Shown in pieces: positions 19,180-25,697 of a stretch of 45,975 nt of DNA; the first letter of the stretch is position 1; every line of letters starts with the position of its first letter. This DNA is from Bacillota bacterium (GTDB lineage: Bacteria > Bacillota > Clostridia > Peptostreptococcales > Anaerovoracaceae). The stretch is taken from assembly GCA_017433375.1 (NCBI GenBank), contig JAFRHG010000035.1, positions 1 to 45,975 on the forward strand, written 5' to 3'. The notes under the pieces were generated by a model. That model was not told the origin of the DNA. It did no database searches and worked only from the letters and a program-made list of their open reading frames with translations. Both the position numbers and the translations under genes were made by a program.

Positions 19180-19965
19180 ATGGACAGAGAACGGAAAAAG
19201 GCAATCCTCAACCTGGCCGTCCAGGCCGGGGAGATCATGATGAAAAGCGGCGGCGAGATCTACCGGGTGGAAGAGACCATCACCCGGGTCTGCAAAGCCT
19301 GCGGCATCGATAACGTGGAAGTATTCGCCATGCCCACGGGGATTTTCGTTACCCTGGACAACGACATCGCCGGCGATACCGCTTCCACCTATATCCGCCG
19401 GATCCACAGCAGCGAAACGGACCTGAACAAAATCTCCCAGGTCAACCAGTTTTCCCGGGAGTTCACCACCACCAGCATGACCATCGAAGAGGGTATGGCC
19501 CGGCTGGAGGAGATCAGCGGCAGCAAACCCTATCACTTCGCTATCCGCGTCGTGGCTGCGGGTCTGTGCGCCTCCTGCTTTGCCGTGCTCTTCGGCGGGA
19601 GCACCATCGACTTCCTCTCCGCCCTCATCATCGGGATGATTTCCTACACTTTGTCCCGATTTCTCGAAAAATATGACATCAACTTTTTTATCCGCGGACT
19701 GTGCAGTTGCGCCCTGGCCACCTTTCTGGCCCTGGTGGTGGCGACCTCGGTCCGCGGCGCCTCCTACCCCTACATCATCAGCGGCGCGATCATGCTCTTT
19801 GTACCCGGTGTGCCCATCACCAACTCCATCCGGGACTTCCTCTCGGGGGATATGCTGTCAGGGCTGGCCCGCATGGTAGAGGCCTTCCTCATCGCCGTCT
19901 CCCTGGCGGCGGGCACCGGAATCATCCTGAAAATATGGACTGTGATCGGAGGTGTTACCCTATGA
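19180..19965 (+). CDS. ThrE-type exporter, N-terminal cytosolic plus membrane half
   Basis: Membrane protein of the threonine/serine exporter family. A cytosolic N-terminal part (KKAILNLAVQAGEIMMKSGG with EIYRVEETITRVCKACG) is followed by about five hydrophobic segments from residue 130 (VVAAGLCASCFAVLFGG, TIDFLSALIIGMIS, FIRGLCSCALATFLALVVAT, IISGAIMLFVPGVPITNSIR, LIAVSLAAGTGIIL). 261 residues. In this split form a second gene supplies the rest of the carrier; here it overlaps by four bases (ATGA). Start MDRERKK fits the family; no ribosome site is visible before it. Substrate is uncertain; exporters of this family move small amino acids or acids. Confidence 0.85.
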   Translation: MDRERKKAILNLAVQAGEIMMKSGGEIYRVEETITRVCKACGIDNVEVFAMPTGIFVTLDNDIAGDTASTYIRRIHSSETDLNKISQVNQFSREFTTTSMTIEEGMARLEEISGSKPYHFAIRVVAAGLCASCFAVLFGGSTIDFLSALIIGMISYTLSRFLEKYDINFFIRGLCSCALATFLALVVATSVRGASYPYIISGAIMLFVPGVPITNSIRDFLSGDMLSGLARMVEAFLIAVSLAAGTGIILKIWTVIGGVTL

Positions 19966-20423
19966 CCCATCTTCTGATCCAGTTTGTCCTGGCCCTTCTG
20001 GCCACAGGCGGATTCAGCGTGATCTTCCGGATTCCGGTGAGACGCATCCCCTTCTGCGCCCTGGTCGGCGCCTTCGGATGGATCACCGAGGAGATCGCCG
20101 TGTACTATTATTCCTCCCCGGTGTTCGGCTGCTTCATCGGCGCCTGCACCGTGGGCCTGCTCAGTACCCTGGCCTCCCGCACCCTCAAGGATGCCTCGAC
20201 CATTTTCGTCATTCCCGGCATCCTCTGCCTGGTCCCCGGGCTGAAGATCTTCAACACGATGTACGCCCTGCTCAAAGGCGACATCGCCGAGGCCGCCCAG
20301 ATCGGCACCGAGACCCTGCTCATGGCCGGCGCCATCGCCCTGGGTCTGCTGACCATCGGCGCCATACTGCGGGTCTTCTTCGCCCTGGCCAGAAAGACCG
20401 TCACCCTGCGGGACAAATTCTGA
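19962..20423 (+). CDS. ThrE-type exporter, small membrane half
   Basis: 153 residues, almost entirely hydrophobic: four or five segments beginning MTHLLIQFVLALLATGGFSV, with STLASRTLKDASTIFVIPGI and LVPGLKIFNTMYALLKGD typical of the second ThrE half. ATG overlaps the preceding stop; GGAGG lies ten bases upstream. The two polypeptides presumably form one transporter in the inner membrane. Confidence 0.85.
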   Translation: MTHLLIQFVLALLATGGFSVIFRIPVRRIPFCALVGAFGWITEEIAVYYYSSPVFGCFIGACTVGLLSTLASRTLKDASTIFVIPGILCLVPGLKIFNTMYALLKGDIAEAAQIGTETLLMAGAIALGLLTIGAILRVFFALARKTVTLRDKF

Positions 20424-20467
20424 TCCCTTCGGTCCGGCTCGCGAAACAGCTGACCGCATATGAAAAA

Positions 20468-20516
20468 AAGGCCATCGCCCCGGGAGGTTTAACCCAGGCG
20501 ATGGCCTTCGGTTTTT
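20468..20516. terminator. Bidirectional terminator between exporter and mrp operons
   Basis: Perfect 12-base stem AAGGCCATCGCC (20468-20479) and its complement (20497-20508), 17-base loop, GGTTTTT on the right and a run of seven A on the left, so it can end transcription from both sides. Confidence 0.85.
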
Positions 20517-20527
20517 CTGCGTGTTTC

Positions 20528-20553
20528 GTGCAAAGGCAACGTTGCCTTTGCAC
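20528..20553. repeat. Perfect 26-base palindrome: two head-to-head TTGCCTTTGC motifs
   Basis: GTGCAAAGGCAAC followed at once by its exact reverse complement. It sits 12 bases beyond the terminator stem, inside the gap between two convergent genes. Each arm contains a full copy of the dispersed 10-mer (20530-20539 and 20542-20551). Confidence 0.9.
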
Positions 20554-20559
20554 CCGCTC

Positions 20560-20820
20560 CTATTTCTTCTTCGCCAGCTCCATGATGTCCCCGAAGTGCT
20601 TCATGACGTAATCGTAGCCGCCCTTGCTGTGGGGGATCATGCATCCGGTGCAGTCCTTGATGCCCTCTTCCGTGTACTGAAAGTTTCCGCCGCAATTCTC
20701 GCCCAGGGCGTAGAGGGGGCAGTAGCAGAAGAGGCAGTTGAAGTCCTCCGGACGGTCGGTCTCGTGACAGGGGAAGAATTCGCAATCCCTGTGCTGGTGG
20801 AATTTATAGTTCTCTGACAT
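20560..20820 (-). CDS. Cysteine-rich small domain protein
   Basis: 86 residues with eight cysteines in a clustered pattern: RDCEFFPCHE, NCLFCYCPLYALGENCGG, KDCTGCMIPHSKGGYDYV. This matches the short cysteine-rich domain proteins common in anaerobes, presumed to bind metal or an iron-sulfur cluster. ATG at 20820 overlaps the mrp stop as TGATG, with GAGGA upstream. Coupling to mrp suggests a part in iron-sulfur or metal handling. Function otherwise unknown. Confidence 0.85.
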   Translation of the reverse strand: MSENYKFHQHRDCEFFPCHETDRPEDFNCLFCYCPLYALGENCGGNFQYTEEGIKDCTGCMIPHSKGGYDYVMKHFGDIMELAKKK

Positions 20821-21704
20821 CAAAGTTCCTCAACTTTCTCCACGGCCTTGTCCAGCCAGTCTCCCTCGAAGAGCTCGATCATGCCCCGGTCGCAGGCCGC
20901 CGCCAGCTTCGGGTCGATGGGGATGCGGCCCAGCACGTCCAGTCCGTGGGCCTTCGCCACCTCCGCCGTCTTGCTCGGTCCGAAGACGGGGATCTCCGTG
21001 CCGCACTCGGGGCACTTCAGGTAGGCCATGTTTTCGATCAGGCCGAGGACGGGAACGTCCATCATCTCCGCCATCTTCACCGCCTTCTCCACGATCATGC
21101 CCACCAGGTCCTGGGGAGAGGTCACCACCAGAATGCCGTCCACGGGGATGGACTGGAACACGGTGAGGGCGACATCGCCCGTTCCCGGAGGCATGTCCAC
21201 GAACAGGTAGTCCGTTTCGCCCCAGAGAACATCCGTCCAGAACTGCTTGACCAGTCCGCCGATGATCGGTCCGCGCCAGAGGACGGGGTCCGTACTGTTT
21301 TCCAGCAGGTTATTGACGGAGATGGTCTTGATCCCGGTCTTGGTCTGCAGGGGGAAGATGCCGTCCTCGCTTCCGGCGGCCATTTCCTCCGTGCCGAACA
21401 CCTTGGGGATGGACGGGCCGGTGACGTCGGCGTCCATGATGCCGCATACCGCACCCCGGCGCTGCATGCTGATGGCCATCAGGGAGGTGACCAGGGACTT
21501 CCCTACGCCGCCCTTGCCGCTGACCACGGCGATGACCTTCTTGATATTGCTGAATTCGTTGGTTTCCTCCAGCAGGCTCTTGGGATCGAAGCTGCCGCAC
21601 CCCTGGGCGCTGGGACAGCTGCCGCAGTCATGGGTGCAGTTTTCTTCCGTGACCTGGCCGCCGCCGGCCCCGTCTGCCTGAAGGAATCTTCTTTTGTCGA
21701 ACAT
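20820..21704 (-). CDS. mrp: Mrp/NBP35-type iron-sulfur cluster carrier ATPase
   Basis: P-loop ATPase that binds and transfers 4Fe-4S clusters. An N-terminal cysteine motif CTHDCGSCPSAQGCG (residues 23-37) precedes the deviant Walker A VVSGKGGVGKSLVTS, then DADVTGPSIPKVFG, LFVDMPPGTGDVALT and a C-terminal CPECG pair. 294 residues. The N-terminal cysteine extension is seen in archaeal, eukaryotic and anaerobe members. AAGAAGG precedes the ATG. Start is well supported because the next in-frame ATG would lose the cysteine motif. Confidence 0.94.
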   Translation of the reverse strand: MFDKRRFLQADGAGGGQVTEENCTHDCGSCPSAQGCGSFDPKSLLEETNEFSNIKKVIAVVSGKGGVGKSLVTSLMAISMQRRGAVCGIMDADVTGPSIPKVFGTEEMAAGSEDGIFPLQTKTGIKTISVNNLLENSTDPVLWRGPIIGGLVKQFWTDVLWGETDYLFVDMPPGTGDVALTVFQSIPVDGILVVTSPQDLVGMIVEKAVKMAEMMDVPVLGLIENMAYLKCPECGTEIPVFGPSKTAEVAKAHGLDVLGRIPIDPKLAAACDRGMIELFEGDWLDKAVEKVEEL

Positions 21705-22012
21705 GTTGTTAACCTTCTTTCTTTATGTGTTTCGCAGGGTTGATTATACTCTTCTCCGCAGCCCTCTGCAAGCCCGGGAATGGTTGCTTTTGCAGCTCCA
21801 TTTTATTCTGTACTGCATTGGTCCACTTTGTATTTTTGATGTTTTTTTGCCGGATTCCCTATACAAAATCTTGTGGTTCATTGTATAATAGCCCACGAGC
21901 CCCACAATATGGGCTCCTGAAACCGGCAAACCAACCGGCGTCTTCCCCGGAAGATCCGGTACTATATACAGAACAATATCTCAAGAATAGATCAAACAAG
22001 GAGGTCATCGAT
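21705..22012. other. 308-base divergent intergenic region
   Basis: For mrp: minus-strand TATAAT at 21749-21744 with TTGCAG 16 bases upstream (21771-21766). For the rightward small gene: TATAAT at 21884-21889 with only a weak -35 (ATACAA at 21861-21866). The 120-base leader of the small gene contains GAGCCC/GGGCTC and CTTCC/GGAAG inverted repeats. No known riboswitch recognised. Confidence 0.5.
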
Positions 22013-22300
22013 ATGTCCTTAAACATTACGGGTAATGCAGACCCGAAAGAAGCCCAGGCCTACGTCGAGTATCTGGAGAACAAGTACAACCGGAAACTGG
22101 CTACCCTGGATGTCAACATCGACGGCGAATACGCCGATCTGAACTACACCTTCACCAACGTTCCCTTCGAACGGATCCGCCGGATCACCGGTTACCTGGT
22201 GGGCACCATGGATCAGTGGAACGACGCCAAAGCCGCGGAAGAGGCTGACCGGGTCAAGCACACACTGGACGGCGGTGAGATGGAAAAACTTGAACAGTAA
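22013..22300 (+). CDS. Small protein resembling the C-terminal tail of anaerobic ribonucleotide reductase
   Basis: 95 residues. AAGGAGG eight bases upstream fixes the start MSLNITGNADPKEAQAYVEY. The second half, RITGYLVGTMDQWNDAKAAE then EADRVKH, resembles the closing segment of clostridial NrdD proteins. It lacks the glycyl radical motif and zinc cysteines, so it cannot be a reductase itself. It may be a free-standing assembly or regulatory module. Monocistronic, ended by a strong terminator. Family match is from memory and only moderately sure. Confidence 0.7.
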   Translation: MSLNITGNADPKEAQAYVEYLENKYNRKLATLDVNIDGEYADLNYTFTNVPFERIRRITGYLVGTMDQWNDAKAAEEADRVKHTLDGGEMEKLEQ

Positions 22301-22357
22301 CAGATAAAGCGTATCGGTAAACCAAAGTAGTAAGTTCAAGTAATCCGTAGGAACAGG

Positions 22358-22383
22358 GTCGGACTTCGGTCCGGCTCTTTTTT
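22358..22383 (+). terminator. UUCG-loop terminator
   Basis: GTCGGAC, loop TTCG, GTCCGGC, then TCTTTTTT. A compact stable hairpin, about 57 bases after the stop of the small gene. Confidence 0.92.
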
Positions 22384-22439
22384 ATTATTCCTTGTCTGCA
22401 GACAAATGAACCGACCCCAAAAGTCTGACTGTAACGGTC

Positions 22440-22517
22440 TCACCTCACCTTGACCTTGAACGTCACCATCTTCACATCGGAGGCATTGTAGTTGGCGTCA
22501 CCTGCTGCCTGGGGTGC
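22440..22517 (-). pseudogene. Remnant of the 3' end of a secreted Ig-like protein gene
   Basis: The minus strand reads APQAAGDANYNASDVKMVTF followed by KVKVR and a TGA stop. This is the usual closing strand pattern of bacterial Ig-like (Big) domains at the C-terminus of clostridial surface proteins. The frame stays open a little further upstream but has no start and no recognisable domain, so only the tail survives. Confidence 0.55.
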
Positions 22518-22589
22518 ACCAGAACTAATTGGGGAAAGCGGGCGGGAGCTGTCGGTTCGGTGTGATCACAATTACAAGATATAGGGGTG

Positions 22590-22618
22590 TTGACAAACGG
22601 ACCAACATAATATATGGT
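22590..22618 (+). promoter_or_regulatory. Promoter upstream of the alr leader
   Basis: Perfect TTGACA (22590-22595), 17-base spacer, TATGGT (22613-22618). Transcription would start near 22625 and meet the hairpin at 22664-22701 after about 40 bases. Confidence 0.5.
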
Positions 22619-22663
22619 ATAGATGATCCTTAATCAAGCATTCCAACATAACCCAATATATAC

Positions 22664-22701
22664 AAAAAACCGCTTCACCCACATCCTCGGAGCGGTTTTT
22701 T
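22664..22701 (+). terminator. Terminator or attenuator ahead of alr
   Basis: AAAAAACCGCT (22664-22674) pairs with AGCGGTTTTTT (22691-22701), 16-base loop. It works in both directions. Placed between a promoter and alr, it could end a short RNA of about 75 bases or attenuate alr. A further weak -10 (TATACT, 22706-22711) follows. Confidence 0.75.
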
Positions 22702-22756
22702 GTGTTATACTGTTGCTGAACATTTGCATACTATCAATTTGGGGAAAGGAGCAGGT

Positions 22757-22784
22757 TTTCCGGGTGCAAAGGCAATCCCGGAAA
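22757..22784 (+). repeat. Hairpin with the dispersed motif as its loop, in the alr leader
   Basis: TTTCCGGG (22757-22764) pairs perfectly with CCCGGAAA (22777-22784); the loop is TGCAAAGGCAAT and holds the 10-mer. A strong AAAGGAG (22745-22751) lies just before it, while the alr ATG is just after it at 22798, as if the hairpin had been placed between ribosome site and start. Confidence 0.75.
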
Positions 22785-22797
22785 GCGCCAGACAACT

Positions 22798-23937
22798 ATG
22801 TACAAAGAAGCGATTCGTGCCGCCTGGGCGGAAATCAATGTGTCCAACCTGGACTTCAACATCAAGAGGATCCGTGAAAAGGTCGGACCCGGCCGGAAGA
22901 TCACCGGCATCATCAAAGCCGACGGTTACGGCCACGGCTCCGTCAAACTGGCGGAGGTCCTGCGGGCCAACGGCGTCGACTCCTTCGGCGTCGCCACCAT
23001 CTCGGAGGCTATCCGCCTGCGGAAGGCCGGATTCCTCGCCGAGCAGATCATGGTCATCGGCCTGACGCCGGACCCCTACGTTGATACGATTATCGAATAC
23101 GACCTGACCCCGGTCACCGACAGCCTGCGCAACGCCCAGGCCTTCTCCGACGCGGCGGTCAAAGCCGGAAAAATCGTTCACGGCTACGTTGTCTGCGACT
23201 CCGGCATGGGCCGGATCGGCTATTCGCCGGAGGATCCGGCGGCGGTTGAGGAAGTGAAGCAGATTGCCCAGCTTCCCGGCTTCGCCATCGAGGGACTCTT
23301 CTCCCACTTCGCAACGGCTGACGCCGCGGATAAGACCTACTCCGCTCTGCAGGAGCAGCGATTCGTTGCCTTTTACAAGAAGCTCATCGACGAGCATATT
23401 CCGGTGCCCATCCGGACCCTGGCCAACAGCGCGGCCATCATGGAGATCCCCACGGCCTGGTTCGATCAGGTCCGCCCGGGCATCATCCTCTACGGCTGCT
23501 ACCCCTCGGACGAGGTGGACAGAAAGCAGCTGGAGCTAAGGCCGGCCATGTCCGTCAAAGCCAACATCGTTCACCTGAAGAAGGTTCCCGTGGGCACGAC
23601 CATCAGCTATGGCCGGAAGTTCACCGCGACCAGGGACAGCCTGATCGCCACCATTCCCCTTGGCTACGCCGACGGTTTCCCCCGCCCCTACTCCATGAAG
23701 GGCCACGTTCTGGTCAACGGCGTCAAGGCTCCGCTGGCCGGCAACATCTGCATGGACCAGTGCATGGTTGACGTCACCGACGTCCCCTATGTACGGCTGG
23801 GAGATGAAGTCACCGTCATGGGACGGGACGGCATCTACGAGATCCTCGCCGACGACATCGCCGAGGCCACCGGCACCATCAACTACGAGATCGTCTGCGC
23901 CTTCGGCCAGCGTCTGCCGAAAGTTTACGTGTATTGA
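22798..23937 (+). CDS. alr: Alanine racemase
   Basis: PLP enzyme making D-alanine for peptidoglycan. ITGIIKADGYGHGSVKLAEV near the N-terminus carries the PLP lysine; CDSGMGRIGY, TLANSAAIMEIP and TISYGRKFTA (catalytic tyrosine) follow, then PLGYADGFPR and NICMDQCMVDVT in the C-terminal domain. 379 residues. ATG 22798 is the only plausible start, although its immediate ribosome site is weak (GGAAAG about 12 bases away, inside the hairpin stem). Carries TTGCCTTT at 23366-23373. Confidence 0.96.
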   Translation: MYKEAIRAAWAEINVSNLDFNIKRIREKVGPGRKITGIIKADGYGHGSVKLAEVLRANGVDSFGVATISEAIRLRKAGFLAEQIMVIGLTPDPYVDTIIEYDLTPVTDSLRNAQAFSDAAVKAGKIVHGYVVCDSGMGRIGYSPEDPAAVEEVKQIAQLPGFAIEGLFSHFATADAADKTYSALQEQRFVAFYKKLIDEHIPVPIRTLANSAAIMEIPTAWFDQVRPGIILYGCYPSDEVDRKQLELRPAMSVKANIVHLKKVPVGTTISYGRKFTATRDSLIATIPLGYADGFPRPYSMKGHVLVNGVKAPLAGNICMDQCMVDVTDVPYVRLGDEVTVMGRDGIYEILADDIAEATGTINYEIVCAFGQRLPKVYVY

Positions 23938-24000
23938 TCGTCTCCGGGACGGTCCGCAGCAGCCTTCTTTGGCAGGGGTTTTCTTTGCTGTTCTATGATA

Positions 24001-24033
24001 AAAAACCGTGGGGTCAGCTGCCCCGCGGTTTTC
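24001..24033. terminator. Terminator between alr and the kor operon
   Basis: AACCGTGGGG (24004-24013) pairs with CCCCGCGGTT (24021-24030) with one wobble pair, flanked by A and T tracts on the two sides. Serves the convergent alr and korC ends. Confidence 0.85.
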
Positions 24034-24096
24034 TTGTTATTGGTCATTTTTCCGCCGCCGGCGTCTGCCGGATCGGCAGGCGATCCGTCCGAAACG

Positions 24097-24669
24097 CTAG
24101 AACCGGCTGTGTTCGCCGAAGCCGGTCTGGTAGCCCAGCTCCTTCAGATCCTGATCCATGATGTCGTAACCCATCTTGTAGGCGTCCAGGTTGATGGAGG
24201 CGATACTCGCCGAGAAGTTGTTGCGGATCTCCTCTTCCACCGCCGGGTAGTGGACCTTGGGCATGAGCCGGGTCAGCGCCCCCAGAGCGATGATGTTGAC
24301 CACGAAGGGCTTGCCCATCTCCTCGGCTCTGGCCGTGGCCTGTATCCGGTAATGCTTCGGGTCGTCCGATTCCACCAGGGTGCTGTTGATGAGCACGATG
24401 GCATCGTCCTTGACATCGCCGATGTACTTGTCGTAGCCCACCTGGTTCAAGGCCACGAAGACGTCGACGCCGTCCACCTTCATGTAATCGATCTCCTCAT
24501 CGGATACGACCACTTCCGCCTTGCAGGCTCCGCCTCTGGCCTCCGGCCCGTAGCTCTGGGTCTGGGCGATGTTGTAATCCTCCCCCAGGCCGTAGCCCTT
24601 GGCGAGCAGCACCGATGCCAGGATGACGCCCTGGCCGCCGGCTCCGGCAAATCTCACGTTGATTCTCAT
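24097..24669 (-). CDS. korC: 2-oxoacid:ferredoxin oxidoreductase, gamma subunit
   Basis: 190 residues starting MRINVRFAGAGGQGVILAS, the typical glycine-rich opening of gamma subunits, with QTQSYGPEARGGACKAEVVV. Last gene of the operon; its ATG overlaps the ferredoxin stop by four bases and has GGAGA upstream. Works with the other three subunits in oxidative decarboxylation of a 2-oxoacid, passing electrons to ferredoxin and forming acyl-CoA. Confidence 0.93.
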   Translation of the reverse strand: MRINVRFAGAGGQGVILASVLLAKGYGLGEDYNIAQTQSYGPEARGGACKAEVVVSDEEIDYMKVDGVDVFVALNQVGYDKYIGDVKDDAIVLINSTLVESDDPKHYRIQATARAEEMGKPFVVNIIALGALTRLMPKVHYPAVEEEIRNNFSASIASINLDAYKMGYDIMDQDLKELGYQTGFGEHSRF

Positions 24670-24878
24670 TGTTTGTCTCCTTCCACATCGATTGCCCCGT
24701 CCGGACAGAGCCGCTCACACATCCTGCACTGGATGCAGTTTTCCGGGTCCTTGGCTTCCGGCATGGCCGTGCCGTAGTTGTTCCGTTTTTTCGATTTGAC
24801 AAAGATTTTCTTCGGGCATGCCGTCAGGCAGATGTTGCAGCCCTTGCAGCAGGCTTTATCTATGGTTATTACTGTCAT
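24666..24878 (-). CDS. korD: 2-oxoacid:ferredoxin oxidoreductase, ferredoxin-like delta subunit
   Basis: 70 residues with two 4Fe-4S motifs: CCKGCNICLTACPKKIF and CIQCRMCERLCPDGAI. Carries electrons from the thiamine site to external ferredoxin. Starts nine bases after the korB stop with only a weak ribosome site, consistent with coupled translation. Confidence 0.93.
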   Translation of the reverse strand: MTVITIDKACCKGCNICLTACPKKIFVKSKKRNNYGTAMPEAKDPENCIQCRMCERLCPDGAIDVEGDKQ

Positions 24879-24887
24879 GAAGTCTTC

Positions 24888-25697
24888 TCACTTTCTGATT
24901 CCCTCGGAAGCCAGTCTCGCCTCGACCCGTTCCAGATACTCCGTTGCCGTTTCGTCTTTGCGGAAAGTTCCGATGGGGATCTTGCCCTCCACCGGCGGTT
25001 CACCTTCCCGGTAGCGGTAGGTGCATTCCTTGTATCCCTCCATGATCTTCGCGGGATCCTTCTCGCCGTAGACGTTCTTGCCCGCCTGGACCGGACACTG
25101 GGACAGCACCTCGATGAAGGAGAATCCCTTGTGCTCCAGGCCATCTTCGATGGCTTTGGCCAGCTGGACCGGATGGGCCGTCGTCCACCGGGCCACGTGG
25201 CTTGCGCCCAGGGCCATGACCAGTTTGCAGCCGTTCAGCGGCTCATCGTAGCAGCCGAAGGGGGACGTCTTCGTTTTCGATCCCATGGGAGTCGTCGGGG
25301 ACTTCTGTCCGCCGGTCATCCCGTAGATGTAGTTGTTGACCATGACCACCGTCAGATCGATGTTCCGGGCCGCCGCGTGCAGCAGATGGTTGCCGCCGAT
25401 GGCCAGGCAGTCTCCGTCGCCGGTGAAGACCATGATCTTCTTCTTCGGCTGGGCCAGTTTCAGTCCTTCCGCAAAGGCAATGGCACGCCCGTGCATAGTA
25501 TGGATGACGTCCAGCTCGAAGTAGCAGGGGATCCAGGATGAACAGCCGATGCCGCTGACGCAGGCCACGTCATCGGCGATGCCCAGCTTGTCGAAGGCCT
25601 CGATGGCCGCGTACTGTACGATGCCGTTGCCGCAGCCGGGGCAGAACAGGGTCGGCAGGGATTCGGTCTTGATGTATTTCTGGTAAAGCTTATTCAT
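24888..25697 (-). CDS. korB: 2-oxoacid:ferredoxin oxidoreductase, beta (thiamine diphosphate) subunit
   Basis: 269 residues. FCPGCGNGIVQYAAIEAF at the N-terminus, GIGCSSWIPCYF, HGRAIAFAEGLKLA, and the thiamine diphosphate motif FTGDGDCLAIGGNHLLHAA then VVMVNNYIYGMTGGQ. Overlaps the korA stop by eight bases and has GGAGG upstream. Subunit sizes and order fit the 2-oxoglutarate (Kor) type better than pyruvate enzymes, but branched-chain 2-oxoacids cannot be excluded. Contains the 10-mer at 25471-25480. Confidence 0.93.
   Translation of the reverse strand: MNKLYQKYIKTESLPTLFCPGCGNGIVQYAAIEAFDKLGIADDVACVSGIGCSSWIPCYFELDVIHTMHGRAIAFAEGLKLAQPKKKIMVFTGDGDCLAIGGNHLLHAAARNIDLTVVMVNNYIYGMTGGQKSPTTPMGSKTKTSPFGCYDEPLNGCKLVMALGASHVARWTTAHPVQLAKAIEDGLEHKGFSFIEVLSQCPVQAGKNVYGEKDPAKIMEGYKECTYRYREGEPPVEGKIPIGTFRKDETATEYLERVEARLASEGIRK

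Larger units (their letters stand above)
22301..22797. other. 497-base intergenic region before alr
   Basis: Contains, in order: the UUCG terminator, a 14-base palindrome TTGTCTGCAGACAA (22392-22405), a minus-strand coding remnant of a surface protein (22440-22517), a good promoter (22590-22618), a terminator-like hairpin (22664-22701), and a second hairpin holding the dispersed motif in its loop (22757-22784). No intact gene. Confidence 0.7.
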
